The notes under the pieces are model-generated. The model made no database searches. It was not told the origin of the DNA and saw only the letters and a program-made list of their open reading frames with translations. The position numbers were made by a program, and so were the translations under genes. A stretch of DNA of 51,847 nt. It comes from Pseudoalteromonas sp. P1-25. Its GTDB lineage: Bacteria; Pseudomonadota; Gammaproteobacteria; Enterobacterales; Alteromonadaceae. Positions 12,688-21,685 of this stretch are shown in pieces. Where the stretch lies: positions 1 to 51,847 of the forward strand of contig NZ_LKDW01000028.1 of assembly GCF_001401805.1 (NCBI RefSeq). Direction: 5' to 3'. Every line of letters begins with the position of its first letter. Position 1 is the first letter of the stretch.

Positions 12688-13722
12688 CTATTGGTTTTTA
12701 AAAATTCCTACAAAGGTTGCTTGCGTGTTCGATTTGCTCGCTCGGTACATACCCGAGGTATTAAATGGCATACTAATATGACCTTTAGCATTCACAATAA
12801 TAACACCACCTGTACCACCTATAGGCGCAAGCACTTGGTTAATAACCTCATCCCCTGCCTGCTCAATGGTTTTATTTTGATATTTAACACGTGCACAAAT
12901 ATCACTGGCAACACTGTAGCGAATAAAATACTCACCGTGACCGGTGGCCGACACCGCACACGTCTCGTTTTCAGCAAAGGTACCCGCACCAATCACAGGG
13001 GCATCGCCAATACGGCCAAAGCGTTTTGCGGTCATGCCACCTGTAGATGTACCTGCCGCTAAATTACCATTTTTATCCAGAGCCACGGCCCCTACTGTGC
13101 CCATTTTATAACTTGTTGGCAGGGCTTTATGTGCAGCTTGGTAGTTTTTGCTGGTTGCTTGCTCTTTTTCTAATTTTTGCTTCGCTTTTAAAAGCGCTTC
13201 ATAACGATGTTTAGTATCAAATATATTGTTTTCTATCAGTTCAACGCCCTGCTCTTTGGCAAATTCTTCAGCCCCTTGGCCACTAAGCATTACGTGTACT
13301 GAGTTATCCATTACTAAGCGAGCCAATTCAATTGGGCTTTCTATGTGTTTTACACCAGCAACTGCACCTGCTTGACGGTTTCGTCCATCCATTATTGAGG
13401 CATCTAGTTCATGGCTGCCATCATAAGTGTACACGGCACCGCGCCCGGCATTAAAATAAGGTGACTGTTCTAATACTTTAATGGCAGTGGTTATTGCATC
13501 TAAACTTTCGCCGCCTTTTTCAAGCACACTGTAACCAGCCTCTACTGCTTCGGCTAGTTTAGCTCGGTAGGCTTTTTCTTTCTCTGGGGTAAACTTGGCT
13601 TTTTCAATTGTGCCTGCGCCACCATGAATCGCAATGGCAAACGGGGCTTGTTCACTTAACGCTAGTGTACTGAATGTTAAGCAACTGCTGGCTAAAACCG
13701 ATAATAAGACTGTTTTTTTCAT
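12688..13722 (-). CDS. Exported isoaspartyl peptidase/L-asparaginase (Ntn hydrolase)
   Basis: 344 residues. An N-terminal signal peptide (MKKTVLLSVLASSCLTFSTLA) points to the periplasm. The mature part is a plant-type asparaginase/isoaspartyl dipeptidase: IHGGAGT at the start, DASIMDG, and autoprocessing site MGTVGAVA with nucleophile Thr209, followed by GTSTGGMTAKRFGRIGD. Family members cleave themselves before the Thr and hydrolyse isoaspartyl dipeptides and asparagine. E. coli IaaA is a little shorter because it lacks such a signal peptide. The gene appears monocistronic. Confidence 0.9.
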   Translation of the reverse strand: MKKTVLLSVLASSCLTFSTLALSEQAPFAIAIHGGAGTIEKAKFTPEKEKAYRAKLAEAVEAGYSVLEKGGESLDAITTAIKVLEQSPYFNAGRGAVYTYDGSHELDASIMDGRNRQAGAVAGVKHIESPIELARLVMDNSVHVMLSGQGAEEFAKEQGVELIENNIFDTKHRYEALLKAKQKLEKEQATSKNYQAAHKALPTSYKMGTVGAVALDKNGNLAAGTSTGGMTAKRFGRIGDAPVIGAGTFAENETCAVSATGHGEYFIRYSVASDICARVKYQNKTIEQAGDEVINQVLAPIGGTGGVIIVNAKGHISMPFNTSGMYRASKSNTQATFVGIFKNQ

Positions 13723-13805
13723 CGTGGGCTCTTTTTACATATAGGTTAAAAACAATGTGAATAGTCACAACAAAAATTTCAACTAAAGCAAGGTTAATGG
13801 CATAA

Positions 13806-13829
13806 AAAAAGCGCCATTAGGCGCTTTTT
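13806..13829. terminator. Bidirectional terminator downstream of the SapC-family gene
   Basis: 10-bp stem AAAAAGCGCC/GGCGCTTTTT with ATTA loop and T-rich flanks on both strands, 17 bp after the SapC-family stop codon. A typical intrinsic terminator. Confidence 0.9.
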
Positions 13830-13846
13830 ATTAAACGTGTATGTAA

Positions 13847-14554
13847 TTACGCGCTTTGCTTTGCTTTTAAACGTGCTAAACGTGCTACTTGGTGAGTAGA
13901 TGTTAAGAACGAATAAATAGGTGCTAAGTAACCGCGCTTACGAAGCTCTAAAAAGTCTTCATCGCTTAGTGAGTTTAGTTTTTTCTCATCGATAAGGTAA
14001 ATACCGTTAATGTCTTTTTTCTCACCTTTAATATCTACAGTTAGCGTTTGCGCTACTAGTAGCTCTTTATCAGCTAAGTATTTAGTGAATGCTTCTGTTA
14101 CTTGAGAAAACTCAATGAAAGACACTAAAGACTCTTTACGGCGCTTTAAGTACTCTGTCTCTTCACCGTTTTCAAATAATGCGTTGCCTTCCTCTTCACC
14201 CACAAGCGAGCTTGCTTCATCAATAACAATACCGTACTGATCTTGCTCAGGGTGCTTTACTAGACCTAATGGGTAACGTGTAGATGCCATAGGTGCAAAA
14301 GCTGCTGTCCATTTACCATCTTCTACAAACAGGTTTTCACCTGGCTCTAGGCCAAACATTGCAACTGCTTGAAAAGTACCGCTTTCGTTGTTTTTAACAA
14401 AAGACATTGGGAATTCATTTGCTACGCGTGCAAACTCATGTGCAACGACTGGCACTAAATGTTGAGTTTTCATAAATTCAACGTTGATGCCGTTTTGAAT
14501 TTTAGTGTTGGCATGCTTTTCGTTGTGTAAAGGCTGTACTTGTTGCTCCGCCAT
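13847..14554 (-). CDS. SapC family protein (PF07277 type)
   Basis: 235-residue soluble protein with the SapC-family opening (LVPVVAHEFARVANEFPMSF) and the W-T-A-A-F-x-P-x-R-Y-P-L motif. Despite its name this family is unrelated to the membrane permease SapC. In marine bacteria it is often found near TonB receptors and tryptophan halogenases, neither of which is present here. Its function is unknown. A strong Shine-Dalgarno (GGAG) precedes the ATG. The gene is monocistronic, with a terminator after it and a 338-bp gap before it. Confidence 0.82.
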   Translation of the reverse strand: MAEQQVQPLHNEKHANTKIQNGINVEFMKTQHLVPVVAHEFARVANEFPMSFVKNNESGTFQAVAMFGLEPGENLFVEDGKWTAAFAPMASTRYPLGLVKHPEQDQYGIVIDEASSLVGEEEGNALFENGEETEYLKRRKESLVSFIEFSQVTEAFTKYLADKELLVAQTLTVDIKGEKKDINGIYLIDEKKLNSLSDEDFLELRKRGYLAPIYSFLTSTHQVARLARLKAKQSA

Positions 14555-14892
14555 GTTACTGCTCCGTTTATTTTTAATATATATGTTTCATTGTTAATGC
14601 CTTTAGGCTAATGCTTTTGAACGAAAAAAGGAAGGGAAAGTTTTATGACAACCGTCATGAAAAAATAAAGTTTAACTAAATCTGTGCGTTGCTAAAAAAC
14701 AGACAATAAAAACTTAGAAAATACGCTCAAAAACAGTACAAATAACGAGTGATTTTAATACAGCCCCATAAAGCCCGTTAACATTGGTTAACAGTTTAAC
14801 CGTATTTTTTGAATAGCTTTAGTACGTTATTTAAGCAAATAAAAAGGCAGCTTAATTAAGCTGCCTTTTTAAACTGTAAACAAGCGGCTAAA
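14555..14892. other. Gene-free region between pgl and the SapC-family gene
   Basis: No ORF of note. It holds the pgl terminator (14841-14870) and presumably the promoter of the SapC-family gene. Small palindromes occur: ATGAC-AACC-GTCAT at 14645-14658, and GTTAAC repeated with a 4-bp spacer near 14777-14792. Either could be an operator, but no known regulator site is recognised. Confidence 0.5.
14841..14870. terminator. Perfect palindromic terminator after pgl
   Basis: 30-bp perfect palindrome: AAAAAGGCAGCTTAA followed by its exact complement. It ends in TTTTT on either strand and lies 22 bp after the pgl stop. It should terminate zwf-pgl transcription on the minus strand. Confidence 0.92.
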
Positions 14893-15603
14893 TTAAGGCG
14901 CCCAATACACTTCAATATTTATGCTTGGATGGTTTAGCACAGCGCGAAGTGGCATGTCGTTTACATCGCCCCCCGCTTTAGCTTGCTTGTAAACCGCTAG
15001 CTTTTCTTCACCACTGATCAGGAGTTTAACCACTTTAGAGTTAGCTATTGCATTTAACGTAAGTGTCATACGCTCTGTGATGCTACCCGTTACTTCACTT
15101 TCAATTGCATTAATAGCGCACACAGTTTGCTGTGTTGTTAAACCGTGCTCAAGGCCCTGTGCATGCGGAAATAAAGACGCTGTATGGCCATCTGGGCCCA
15201 TGCCTAAAATTGTTACATCGTACGGTGCTTTTAAAGCGCTATAAGCGGCTTCACATACTTGTGTGCCCTGCTCGGCCGTTGCTGCATCATTTTTCATGGT
15301 AATGAAATGTGCGGCCCTGCCATGATTTTGTAACAAGGTGCTTTTTATAAACGCTTCGTTACTTTTTTCGTGGCTTGGCTCAACCCAACGCTCATCAACC
15401 ATGGCTACATCTATATTTTGCCAATCTAAATCAAGCGTTGATAAGTGCTTGTACGCCGGCGCCGGAGACGAACCGCCCGATACCATAAGCACGGCTCGGC
15501 CATCACTTTTTATGCCATCGCGTAAAGACTGCTCAAGCGTCTGAGATAGCTCAGCGGTTAACTCATCTTTTGAGTCAAAAAATTTTTCAACAAGTGTTGC
15601 CAT
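14893..15603 (-). CDS. pgl: 6-phosphogluconolactonase
   Basis: 236 residues, the normal length for DevB-type lactonases, which hydrolyse 6-phosphogluconolactone to 6-phosphogluconate. Visible signatures are LMVSGGSSPAPAYKHL and GMGPDGHTASLFPHA; the latter carries the catalytic His. It starts 3 bp after the zwf stop codon, so the two enzymes of consecutive steps form an operon. A strong terminator follows. No edd or eda lies here. Confidence 0.95.
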   Translation of the reverse strand: MATLVEKFFDSKDELTAELSQTLEQSLRDGIKSDGRAVLMVSGGSSPAPAYKHLSTLDLDWQNIDVAMVDERWVEPSHEKSNEAFIKSTLLQNHGRAAHFITMKNDAATAEQGTQVCEAAYSALKAPYDVTILGMGPDGHTASLFPHAQGLEHGLTTQQTVCAINAIESEVTGSITERMTLTLNAIANSKVVKLLISGEEKLAVYKQAKAGGDVNDMPLRAVLNHPSINIEVYWAP

Positions 15604-15606
15604 ACT

Positions 15607-17079
15607 TTACGCCTTATCGCCTGTGTTAAACCACACGTGATTGTTTTCAGCTAGTAATTCATCAGCATCATCTGGCCCCCAGCTACCAGCACGGTAAAGT
15701 GCAGGTTTGCCTTTGGTTTGCCAGCGCTCAATAATTGGATCTATCCACTTCCACGCTTGACGAACTTCGTCACGGTGTATAAATAACGATGGGTTATTAG
15801 CGGCAGCATCAAGCATCAAGCGTTTGTACGCATCAGAATGGAAACCATTACTATATGCTTGAGAAAGCTCAATATTCATCGTTACCGGCTCTAATTGCAT
15901 TTCCAAGTTATCAAGGCGCTTAGACATAAGCGTTAATTGAATTGTCTCTTCAGGTTGCAAGCGAATAACAAGGCGGTTTGGCTCAATATTACCCACGTTT
16001 TCTTCATAAATATTGTGCGATACTTTTTTGTATTCAACCACAATTTCTGCACAACGTTTAGCCATACGCTTACCAGTACGAAGGTAAAAGGGTACCCCTG
16101 CCCAGCGCCAGTTATCAATGTGTGCACGAATAGCCACAAAGGTTTCTGTTTTGCTTGAACCTTCGTTAAGCTCTTCTAAGTAACCCGGTACAATTTTACC
16201 GTTTAAATCCCCTGGTACGTATTGACCGCGAACGATATTTTCATCTACGTCACCTTCAAGTAGCGGACGAAGAGCTTCTAATACTTTAAGTTTTTCAGTA
16301 CGGATGCTATTTGCGTTTAGTTTATTAGGTGATTCCATGGCCACTAAGCACAATAGCTGTAAAAGGTGGTTTTGCACCATGTCACGCAATGCACCGGCTT
16401 TATCGTAAAAACCAGCACGGCTTTCAAGACCTACTGTTTCAGATAAACTAATTTGAATATTATCAATAGATTTAGCATCCCACATGTTTTCAAACAGTGA
16501 ATTTGAAAAACGCAGCGCCATTAAGTTTTGTACTGTCTCTTTACCTAAGTAGTGGTCAATACGGAAAATTTGCTCTTCGTCAAAAAACTCTGCAATTTTA
16601 CCATTGATAGCTTCTGCTGATTCGCCGCAGTAACCAATTGGCTTTTCAACAACCACACGTGAAGTGGGTGTGATTAAACCTTTCGTTGATAAAATTTCAC
16701 AACATGTGCCGTAAACAGCAGGCGGAAGTGATAAATAAAATACGCGAGATTTATTGCTGTCGTGCTCATCTAAAATGCCTTTAAGTACATCCCAGTTGTC
16801 GTCAGCTTCAGTTACGTTGCTTACTACAGGCACTAAGTAAGTAGAAAATGCTTTCCAATCTTTAGCGTTATATTCGCCTTTACTTAAAAATTCTTTCAGT
16901 GCGTTGTGGGCTGTTTCTATGTAGTCAGCGCGCTTACTTTCTTCACGCACTGTAGGCAATATGCGCGAGCCTTCTGGTAAGTTGCCTTCTTGATATGCTC
17001 TGTACATTGCAGGTAGCAATTTGCGTAACGCAAGATCACCACCGCCCCCAAAAATTATAATATCAAAAGGATTAAGCAT
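15607..17079 (-). CDS. zwf: Glucose-6-phosphate 1-dehydrogenase
   Basis: 490 residues, as expected for bacterial Zwf. It oxidises glucose 6-phosphate to the lactone with NADP+, the first step of the pentose-phosphate and Entner-Doudoroff routes. The N-terminal nucleotide-binding motif FGGGGDLALRKLLPA and the active-site motif RIDHYLGKE are present, as is the substrate-binding VVEKPIGYC region. The ATG is preceded by AGAGAG. The 267-bp region before it should hold the promoter; no convincing HexR site was found by eye. Confidence 0.97.
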   Translation of the reverse strand: MLNPFDIIIFGGGGDLALRKLLPAMYRAYQEGNLPEGSRILPTVREESKRADYIETAHNALKEFLSKGEYNAKDWKAFSTYLVPVVSNVTEADDNWDVLKGILDEHDSNKSRVFYLSLPPAVYGTCCEILSTKGLITPTSRVVVEKPIGYCGESAEAINGKIAEFFDEEQIFRIDHYLGKETVQNLMALRFSNSLFENMWDAKSIDNIQISLSETVGLESRAGFYDKAGALRDMVQNHLLQLLCLVAMESPNKLNANSIRTEKLKVLEALRPLLEGDVDENIVRGQYVPGDLNGKIVPGYLEELNEGSSKTETFVAIRAHIDNWRWAGVPFYLRTGKRMAKRCAEIVVEYKKVSHNIYEENVGNIEPNRLVIRLQPEETIQLTLMSKRLDNLEMQLEPVTMNIELSQAYSNGFHSDAYKRLMLDAAANNPSLFIHRDEVRQAWKWIDPIIERWQTKGKPALYRAGSWGPDDADELLAENNHVWFNTGDKA

Positions 17080-17346
17080 AGTTACTCTCTACGTTTGTAA
17101 TACCTAAAAGCGACTTCCATAAGCCACTTGGTATGCAGGTTTAGTGCTTGAATGACAGTGGCTCTTAGTGTTAATAAAAGCCTATTGAATGTTTTACGCT
17201 AAGTTGTTGTGTTTATTATTTGACTCTTTGCACAATTAAATGAGTCTTAGGAGTCCTGTAAATCCTCTCACAAAAATACAGGCCCTAAGAACTCCAGCGC
17301 TACCCGTTCAAAGGTACTCGGTTTGCTTATTACATAAGCGAATATA

Positions 17347-18993
17347 TTACTGCGTACGGTGCTGCTTGTAGTACGCAATTAAGCCATTTGTTGAACTATC
17401 GTGCGCATGTTTTACGCTGTCATCGGTTAGTTCGCTTTCAATTTTAGAGGCAAGCCCTTTACCAAGCTCTACACCCCATTGATCAAAAGAGCAAATTTCT
17501 AAAATTATGCCTTGGCAGAAAATTTTATGTTCGTACAGCGCAATTAAGCGTCCTACTGTTTTTGCATCAACTGTATCTAGCAGTATAGATGTAGTAGGAC
17601 GATTACCCTGATGAATTTTATGATTTAGTAACTCATCAATTTGTGCTTGTGTTTTACCTTTAGCGGCTAAATCTTCTGTAACTTGCTGTGCATCTACACC
17701 GCTCATCATTGCTTCTGTTTGCGCTAAAAAGTTAGATAATAAAATATCGTGATGTTTATCTACGGCTACCTGCGGCTTAACTGAGGCAATAAAATCAGCT
17801 GGTACAATTACATTACCTTGGTGTAAACACTGATAAAACGCATGTTGGCCGTTAATACCGGTCATACCCCAAATAATAGGTACCGTTGTATAAGGTACCG
17901 TTTCGCCTGCAAAATTGACGTGTTTGCCGTTACTTTCCATCTCACCTTGTTGTAAATACGCAGGTAACATATGAAGCGCTTGGTCGTACGGTAAAATAGC
18001 TTGCGACGTAAAGCCTAAAAAGCTGGTATTCCAAACACTTAATAGTGCCATAATCAGCGGAATATTTTGCTCAAATGCCGCTGATTTAAAGTGCTCATCT
18101 ACTTCAAATGCGCCTTCTAAAATAGCTTCAAACGCGTCATAACCTAGGTATAACGCAATAGGTAAGCCTATCGCACTCCACAGTGAAAAGCGACCCCCTA
18201 CCCAATCCCACATAGTGAATACGTTTTCATCGCTAATGCCAAAGGCTGCAGTTTTTTCTAAGTTTGTGCTCACAGCAACAAAATGCTTGGCAATGGCGCT
18301 GTCATCTTTTGCTGTTTGTAAAAACCAATCAACGGCCGTTTTGGCGTTGGTCATGGTTTCTGATGTGGTAAATGTTTTCGATGAAATAACAAACAATGTT
18401 GTTTCTGGGTCAATTGCTTTTAATACAGAGGCAATTTGAACACCGTCAGCATTAGATACGTAATGAACATTTAAAGTGTCATCAGCAAGTGCTTTTAGCG
18501 CTTCGGTAGCCATTTGTGGACCTAAGTTTGAACCACCTACACCAATGCTTACCACATCTTTTACTGTTTTACCTGTGTAACCAAGCCACTGACCACTGCG
18601 TACTTTTTCTACAAAGGTTTTAATTTTTGCTAATTCATTATCAACCGCTTTGGTCACATCTTCGCCGTCAACAACTAAAGGTGTATGGGCGCGATTACGT
18701 AAAGCAGTATGAAGAACAGAACGCTCTTCTGTAATATTAATTTTTTCACCGCTGAACATTTTGTCGCGCCAAGAGGCGATATCGCACTCTTTAGCAAGCT
18801 CGATCAGTTGTGCAAAAATAGTTTTATCGATACGTTGCTTTGAATAATCAAACAACACACCTGGAATTTGAGTAGAGAATGCATCAAATCGTGTATCATC
18901 TTGTGCAAATAACGTTTTTAGATGGGTGTGTTTCATCTGCGCGGCACTATTTTGTAGTGCTTGCCAACTTGCTAATTGCGAACGATTAGACAT
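17347..18993 (-). CDS. pgi: Glucose-6-phosphate isomerase
   Basis: 548 residues (E. coli Pgi has 549). It interconverts glucose 6-phosphate and fructose 6-phosphate. Signatures visible are VSIGVGGSNLGPQM, DWVGGRFSLWSAIGLP and the C-terminal AHDSSTNGLIAYY segment. A strong Shine-Dalgarno (AGAGGAT) precedes the ATG. It lies upstream of zwf on the same strand with 267 bp between, so it probably has its own transcript while forming a functional unit with zwf-pgl. Confidence 0.97.
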   Translation of the reverse strand: MSNRSQLASWQALQNSAAQMKHTHLKTLFAQDDTRFDAFSTQIPGVLFDYSKQRIDKTIFAQLIELAKECDIASWRDKMFSGEKINITEERSVLHTALRNRAHTPLVVDGEDVTKAVDNELAKIKTFVEKVRSGQWLGYTGKTVKDVVSIGVGGSNLGPQMATEALKALADDTLNVHYVSNADGVQIASVLKAIDPETTLFVISSKTFTTSETMTNAKTAVDWFLQTAKDDSAIAKHFVAVSTNLEKTAAFGISDENVFTMWDWVGGRFSLWSAIGLPIALYLGYDAFEAILEGAFEVDEHFKSAAFEQNIPLIMALLSVWNTSFLGFTSQAILPYDQALHMLPAYLQQGEMESNGKHVNFAGETVPYTTVPIIWGMTGINGQHAFYQCLHQGNVIVPADFIASVKPQVAVDKHHDILLSNFLAQTEAMMSGVDAQQVTEDLAAKGKTQAQIDELLNHKIHQGNRPTTSILLDTVDAKTVGRLIALYEHKIFCQGIILEICSFDQWGVELGKGLASKIESELTDDSVKHAHDSSTNGLIAYYKQHRTQ

Positions 18994-19333
18994 GTAAATA
19001 TCCTCTAAAATATTTAAACTAATGATTTAAAAACAGTTTTAGGTAAAAAGACTTCGCTTATTGCGCGTAGTGCTAGTAAAAAAGCAAGCGCCTAGTATAA
19101 CGAAAAAAGCAATAAAAATGCTGTTTTTATAATTTATGATGCAGATAATAACGCAATTTTTTACTTTTGACACCGGTATCATAAAAATTTTATGAATTAA
19201 TTACCCACAAATTTTAACCATTTAACAGTTTAATCAACATTTATTAAATATTCATGAATTACGCATAAAATGCATCAGCTACACTCGCCTCGCTTTATAG
19301 GTGGTTAAAACACCCACAAAACTAGGCCAATAA
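18994..19333. other. Gene-free region upstream of pgi
   Basis: 340 bp between the pgi start and the 3' end of the desulfurase fusion gene. Very AT-rich, no ORF. It should contain the pgi promoter and the 3' end of the upstream transcript. No strong terminator hairpin and no recognisable operator were found. Confidence 0.5.
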
Positions 19334-21559
19334 TTAGCTTACCAACGCCAAGCCACCCGCTACGTTATAAATATTCGCAAAGCCTAATTGCTGTAAATTT
19401 GCCGCTGCAATTTTAGAACGATTGCCACTTCTGCACAGTAATATATAGGTGTGCTGCGGGTTTAATTGATTTTGGACTATAGCGTTAGCCATACGACTCA
19501 GTGAAATATTAAGCGTATTAGCTAAAGGCGCAGCAAAAAGCTCCGCTACATTAATAACACCATGTTCATAAGGCTCACGGGTGTCAATTAAATACACATT
19601 TTTTTGCGTTAGCAACATTTTAGCATGCGCAAAGTCTAGCTGCTTAATGTCAGATTGAACCGCCGCTTGAACATAGCCACACAATTGGTTACTGGTTTGC
19701 ACATGCACCTGATCGTGTTGCGCTTTTAGCTGTGCAAATTGCGTCGTACTTATTTCTTTATTTAATAATGGACTAAGTAAAGGCGTTTGTGCACGTACAG
19801 TTTGCCAGTTAATGGCAAAGCATTGCTGATAGTCATGCCCCGAACAAATAACCGTATCGTCACTTATTTGCTCGCCAAGGCTAATAAGTGAGTGTGCCAT
19901 TTGCGTTGCACTGCCCCCTTCAAGCGAAGTATTGCCAAGCCCTGCAGGTAAAATTAAATCTCCGCAAAAACAATAATCGATATGATCTGTGGAGCGCTCT
20001 TTTAATAAATAACTCACGCTGTCTTTACTGTGCCCTGGGGTTGGCACTGTAATTAATGTTTTTGTGCCCAGGTCAATGCTATTTTGCATCACATGCGTTG
20101 TGCCCAGTACTTCATTTAATAAAGCCACTGCGCTTGGACGGTCTTGGTGCTTATGCGTATCTAAAATTGCTTTTACATTGAGCTGTTGTGTGCTCACTAT
20201 TTTTTCAAAGCGCGGTATAAGCTCTAATACGGGGTCAATAATAACGGCGCTATTGTCGTTACTTACATACAACCAGCTACACGCTCCTTTATGCCTAAAT
20301 TGTGTTAATCCCAGCGCGCACACTTCTTGCTTTGGCGACGCACTGTCAGAAACAATTAAGCAGTTAGCCTCTAGCACGGCTTTTAAAGAGCTAATACGTG
20401 CACACGCTTGATCTATTTGTGCTTGAGTAGCGGCTGGGCCAAACGAAAGTCTAATCGCATTTTCGCTTTGCCAATCGGTTGCGCCCATTGTATCAAGCAC
20501 AAAACTGCGTGTTGCGCCTGTGCTACACGCTGAACCACCACTGACTCTAATGCCAGCTGCGTCAAATAAATCAATCACCTCTTTAGAGGTAAGCGTATCG
20601 ACAGCAAAATTAAGGGTGGTAGGGACAGACTGAGAAAAGTCATGATTAAAAGTAATACCCCCAAAGGTACTTTGCAGCGCATTAAGCAGTTGCGCTCTGT
20701 AGTTATTTAATACCTCCATCGATTTAAACGTGTCGTCGTTTTTATCTAGCAGCAAATCAAACAGTTTATTAAGCCCTGCTATGCCTGGTAGGTTTTCGGT
20801 ACCAGAGCGCATGCCGCTTTCTTGCCCGCCCCCTGCAATAAATGGTGTGTAGGCACTGCCATTTTTAATGTATAAAAAACCAATACCTTTAGGTGCATAC
20901 AGCTTATGGCCCGAAAATGGGGCATAGTCTATACTGGTACTACTAAGTTTAAGTGCTTGTTTACCTAAAGCTTGTACACAATCAACCATCCACGAAACCG
21001 ATTTATTACGACTACGAATAGCATGCTCAATAGCGTTTAGGTCTTGATAAACTCCGGTTTCGTTATTAACCGCCATAGTGCAAATCATCAGCGCGTTATT
21101 AATGTGCTTACTAATAAACGCTAAATCTAAAATCCCTTTGCTATCCACAGGGATAGCTAATAATTGGGCGTTAATGCCTAAAACGCTATTCCAATGTTTT
21201 AACGTGTTAGGTACCGCTTTGTGCTCTGTGGCTCCGTACAATAATACTGGGTTTTGGATAGTATGATTTTTAGCATGAATGAGCGTTGAAACAATGGCTG
21301 TTTGTATGCCTTCTGTCGCGCCTGAAGTAAAAAGAATATCCCCCTTAGGCGCTCCAATAACATTTCGTGCATTTTGTCTTGTCTGTTCCAATAAATACTT
21401 AGCTTGTATTCCGCTTATATGGGGGCTTGAGGGGTTACCAAAACAAATTTGCATGGTGTGCGACACCACGTCGGCAATACAGGGTAAAACAGGTGTTGTA
21501 GCGTTTGCATCAAGATAAACCTGGGCTGCTTGTTCATCGTGCAATAAAAACTTAGACAT
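19334..21559 (-). CDS. Three-domain sulfur protein: cysteine desulfurase + persulfide-dioxygenase-like MBL + rhodanese
   Basis: 741 residues. Residues about 15-390 are a class V aminotransferase/cysteine desulfurase: AspAT-fold opening VYLDANATTPVLP, PLP-binding Lys219 in FSGHKLYAPKG and the sulfur-accepting loop GGSACSTG with Cys345. Residues about 425-625 are a metallo-beta-lactamase-fold domain like ETHE1 persulfide dioxygenase: His469, His471 and Asp473 in THKHQDR, His510 in TPGHS, Asp534 in CGDLILP and His575 in SGHDY. The usual His after the Asp is Arg474. Residues about 645-741 are a rhodanese domain with Cys709 in LLCRSGNRS. Together they could release sulfur from cysteine, carry it and oxidise it. 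It follows perM and a TusA-like gene on the same strand. A long inverted repeat covers its ribosome binding site. Domain calls are firm; the joint function is inferred. Confidence 0.9.
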   Translation of the reverse strand: MSKFLLHDEQAAQVYLDANATTPVLPCIADVVSHTMQICFGNPSSPHISGIQAKYLLEQTRQNARNVIGAPKGDILFTSGATEGIQTAIVSTLIHAKNHTIQNPVLLYGATEHKAVPNTLKHWNSVLGINAQLLAIPVDSKGILDLAFISKHINNALMICTMAVNNETGVYQDLNAIEHAIRSRNKSVSWMVDCVQALGKQALKLSSTSIDYAPFSGHKLYAPKGIGFLYIKNGSAYTPFIAGGGQESGMRSGTENLPGIAGLNKLFDLLLDKNDDTFKSMEVLNNYRAQLLNALQSTFGGITFNHDFSQSVPTTLNFAVDTLTSKEVIDLFDAAGIRVSGGSACSTGATRSFVLDTMGATDWQSENAIRLSFGPAATQAQIDQACARISSLKAVLEANCLIVSDSASPKQEVCALGLTQFRHKGACSWLYVSNDNSAVIIDPVLELIPRFEKIVSTQQLNVKAILDTHKHQDRPSAVALLNEVLGTTHVMQNSIDLGTKTLITVPTPGHSKDSVSYLLKERSTDHIDYCFCGDLILPAGLGNTSLEGGSATQMAHSLISLGEQISDDTVICSGHDYQQCFAINWQTVRAQTPLLSPLLNKEISTTQFAQLKAQHDQVHVQTSNQLCGYVQAAVQSDIKQLDFAHAKMLLTQKNVYLIDTREPYEHGVINVAELFAAPLANTLNISLSRMANAIVQNQLNPQHTYILLCRSGNRSKIAAANLQQLGFANIYNVAGGLALVS

Positions 21560-21572
21560 TAAAAACGCACCT

Positions 21573-21658
21573 TTATTACTAAAAAATATATCTTATACCC
21601 AATAGTACATAAGTTTGTTCACATTGGGTAATAATCAATTAGTAACTTAGGTGCGTTT
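21573..21658 (-). promoter_or_regulatory. Long inverted repeat sequestering the ribosome binding site of the desulfurase fusion gene
   Basis: In the mRNA sense of the minus strand, AAACGCACCT (21649-21658) pairs with AGGTGCGTTT (21573-21582). The stem continues after three mismatches with five more pairs (TTACT/AGTAA). An inner 8-bp stem, TACCCAAT/ATTGGGTA (21596-21603 and 21623-21630), lies inside. The AAGGTG Shine-Dalgarno of the fusion gene is in the 3' arm. The arm ends in GCGTTTTT, so the structure could also terminate perM transcripts. Confidence 0.6.
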
Positions 21659-21685
21659 ACTATGCTTTTTTAAACTAAAAATACG

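Noticed and set aside
13847..14554. SapC as an antimicrobial-peptide transporter permease
   Set aside because: The protein is soluble, with no membrane helices; the name is shared by two unrelated families.
17080..17346. HexR operator upstream of zwf
   Set aside because: Only a half-site-like TGTAAT was found; no full TGTAAT-N3-ATTACA palindrome.
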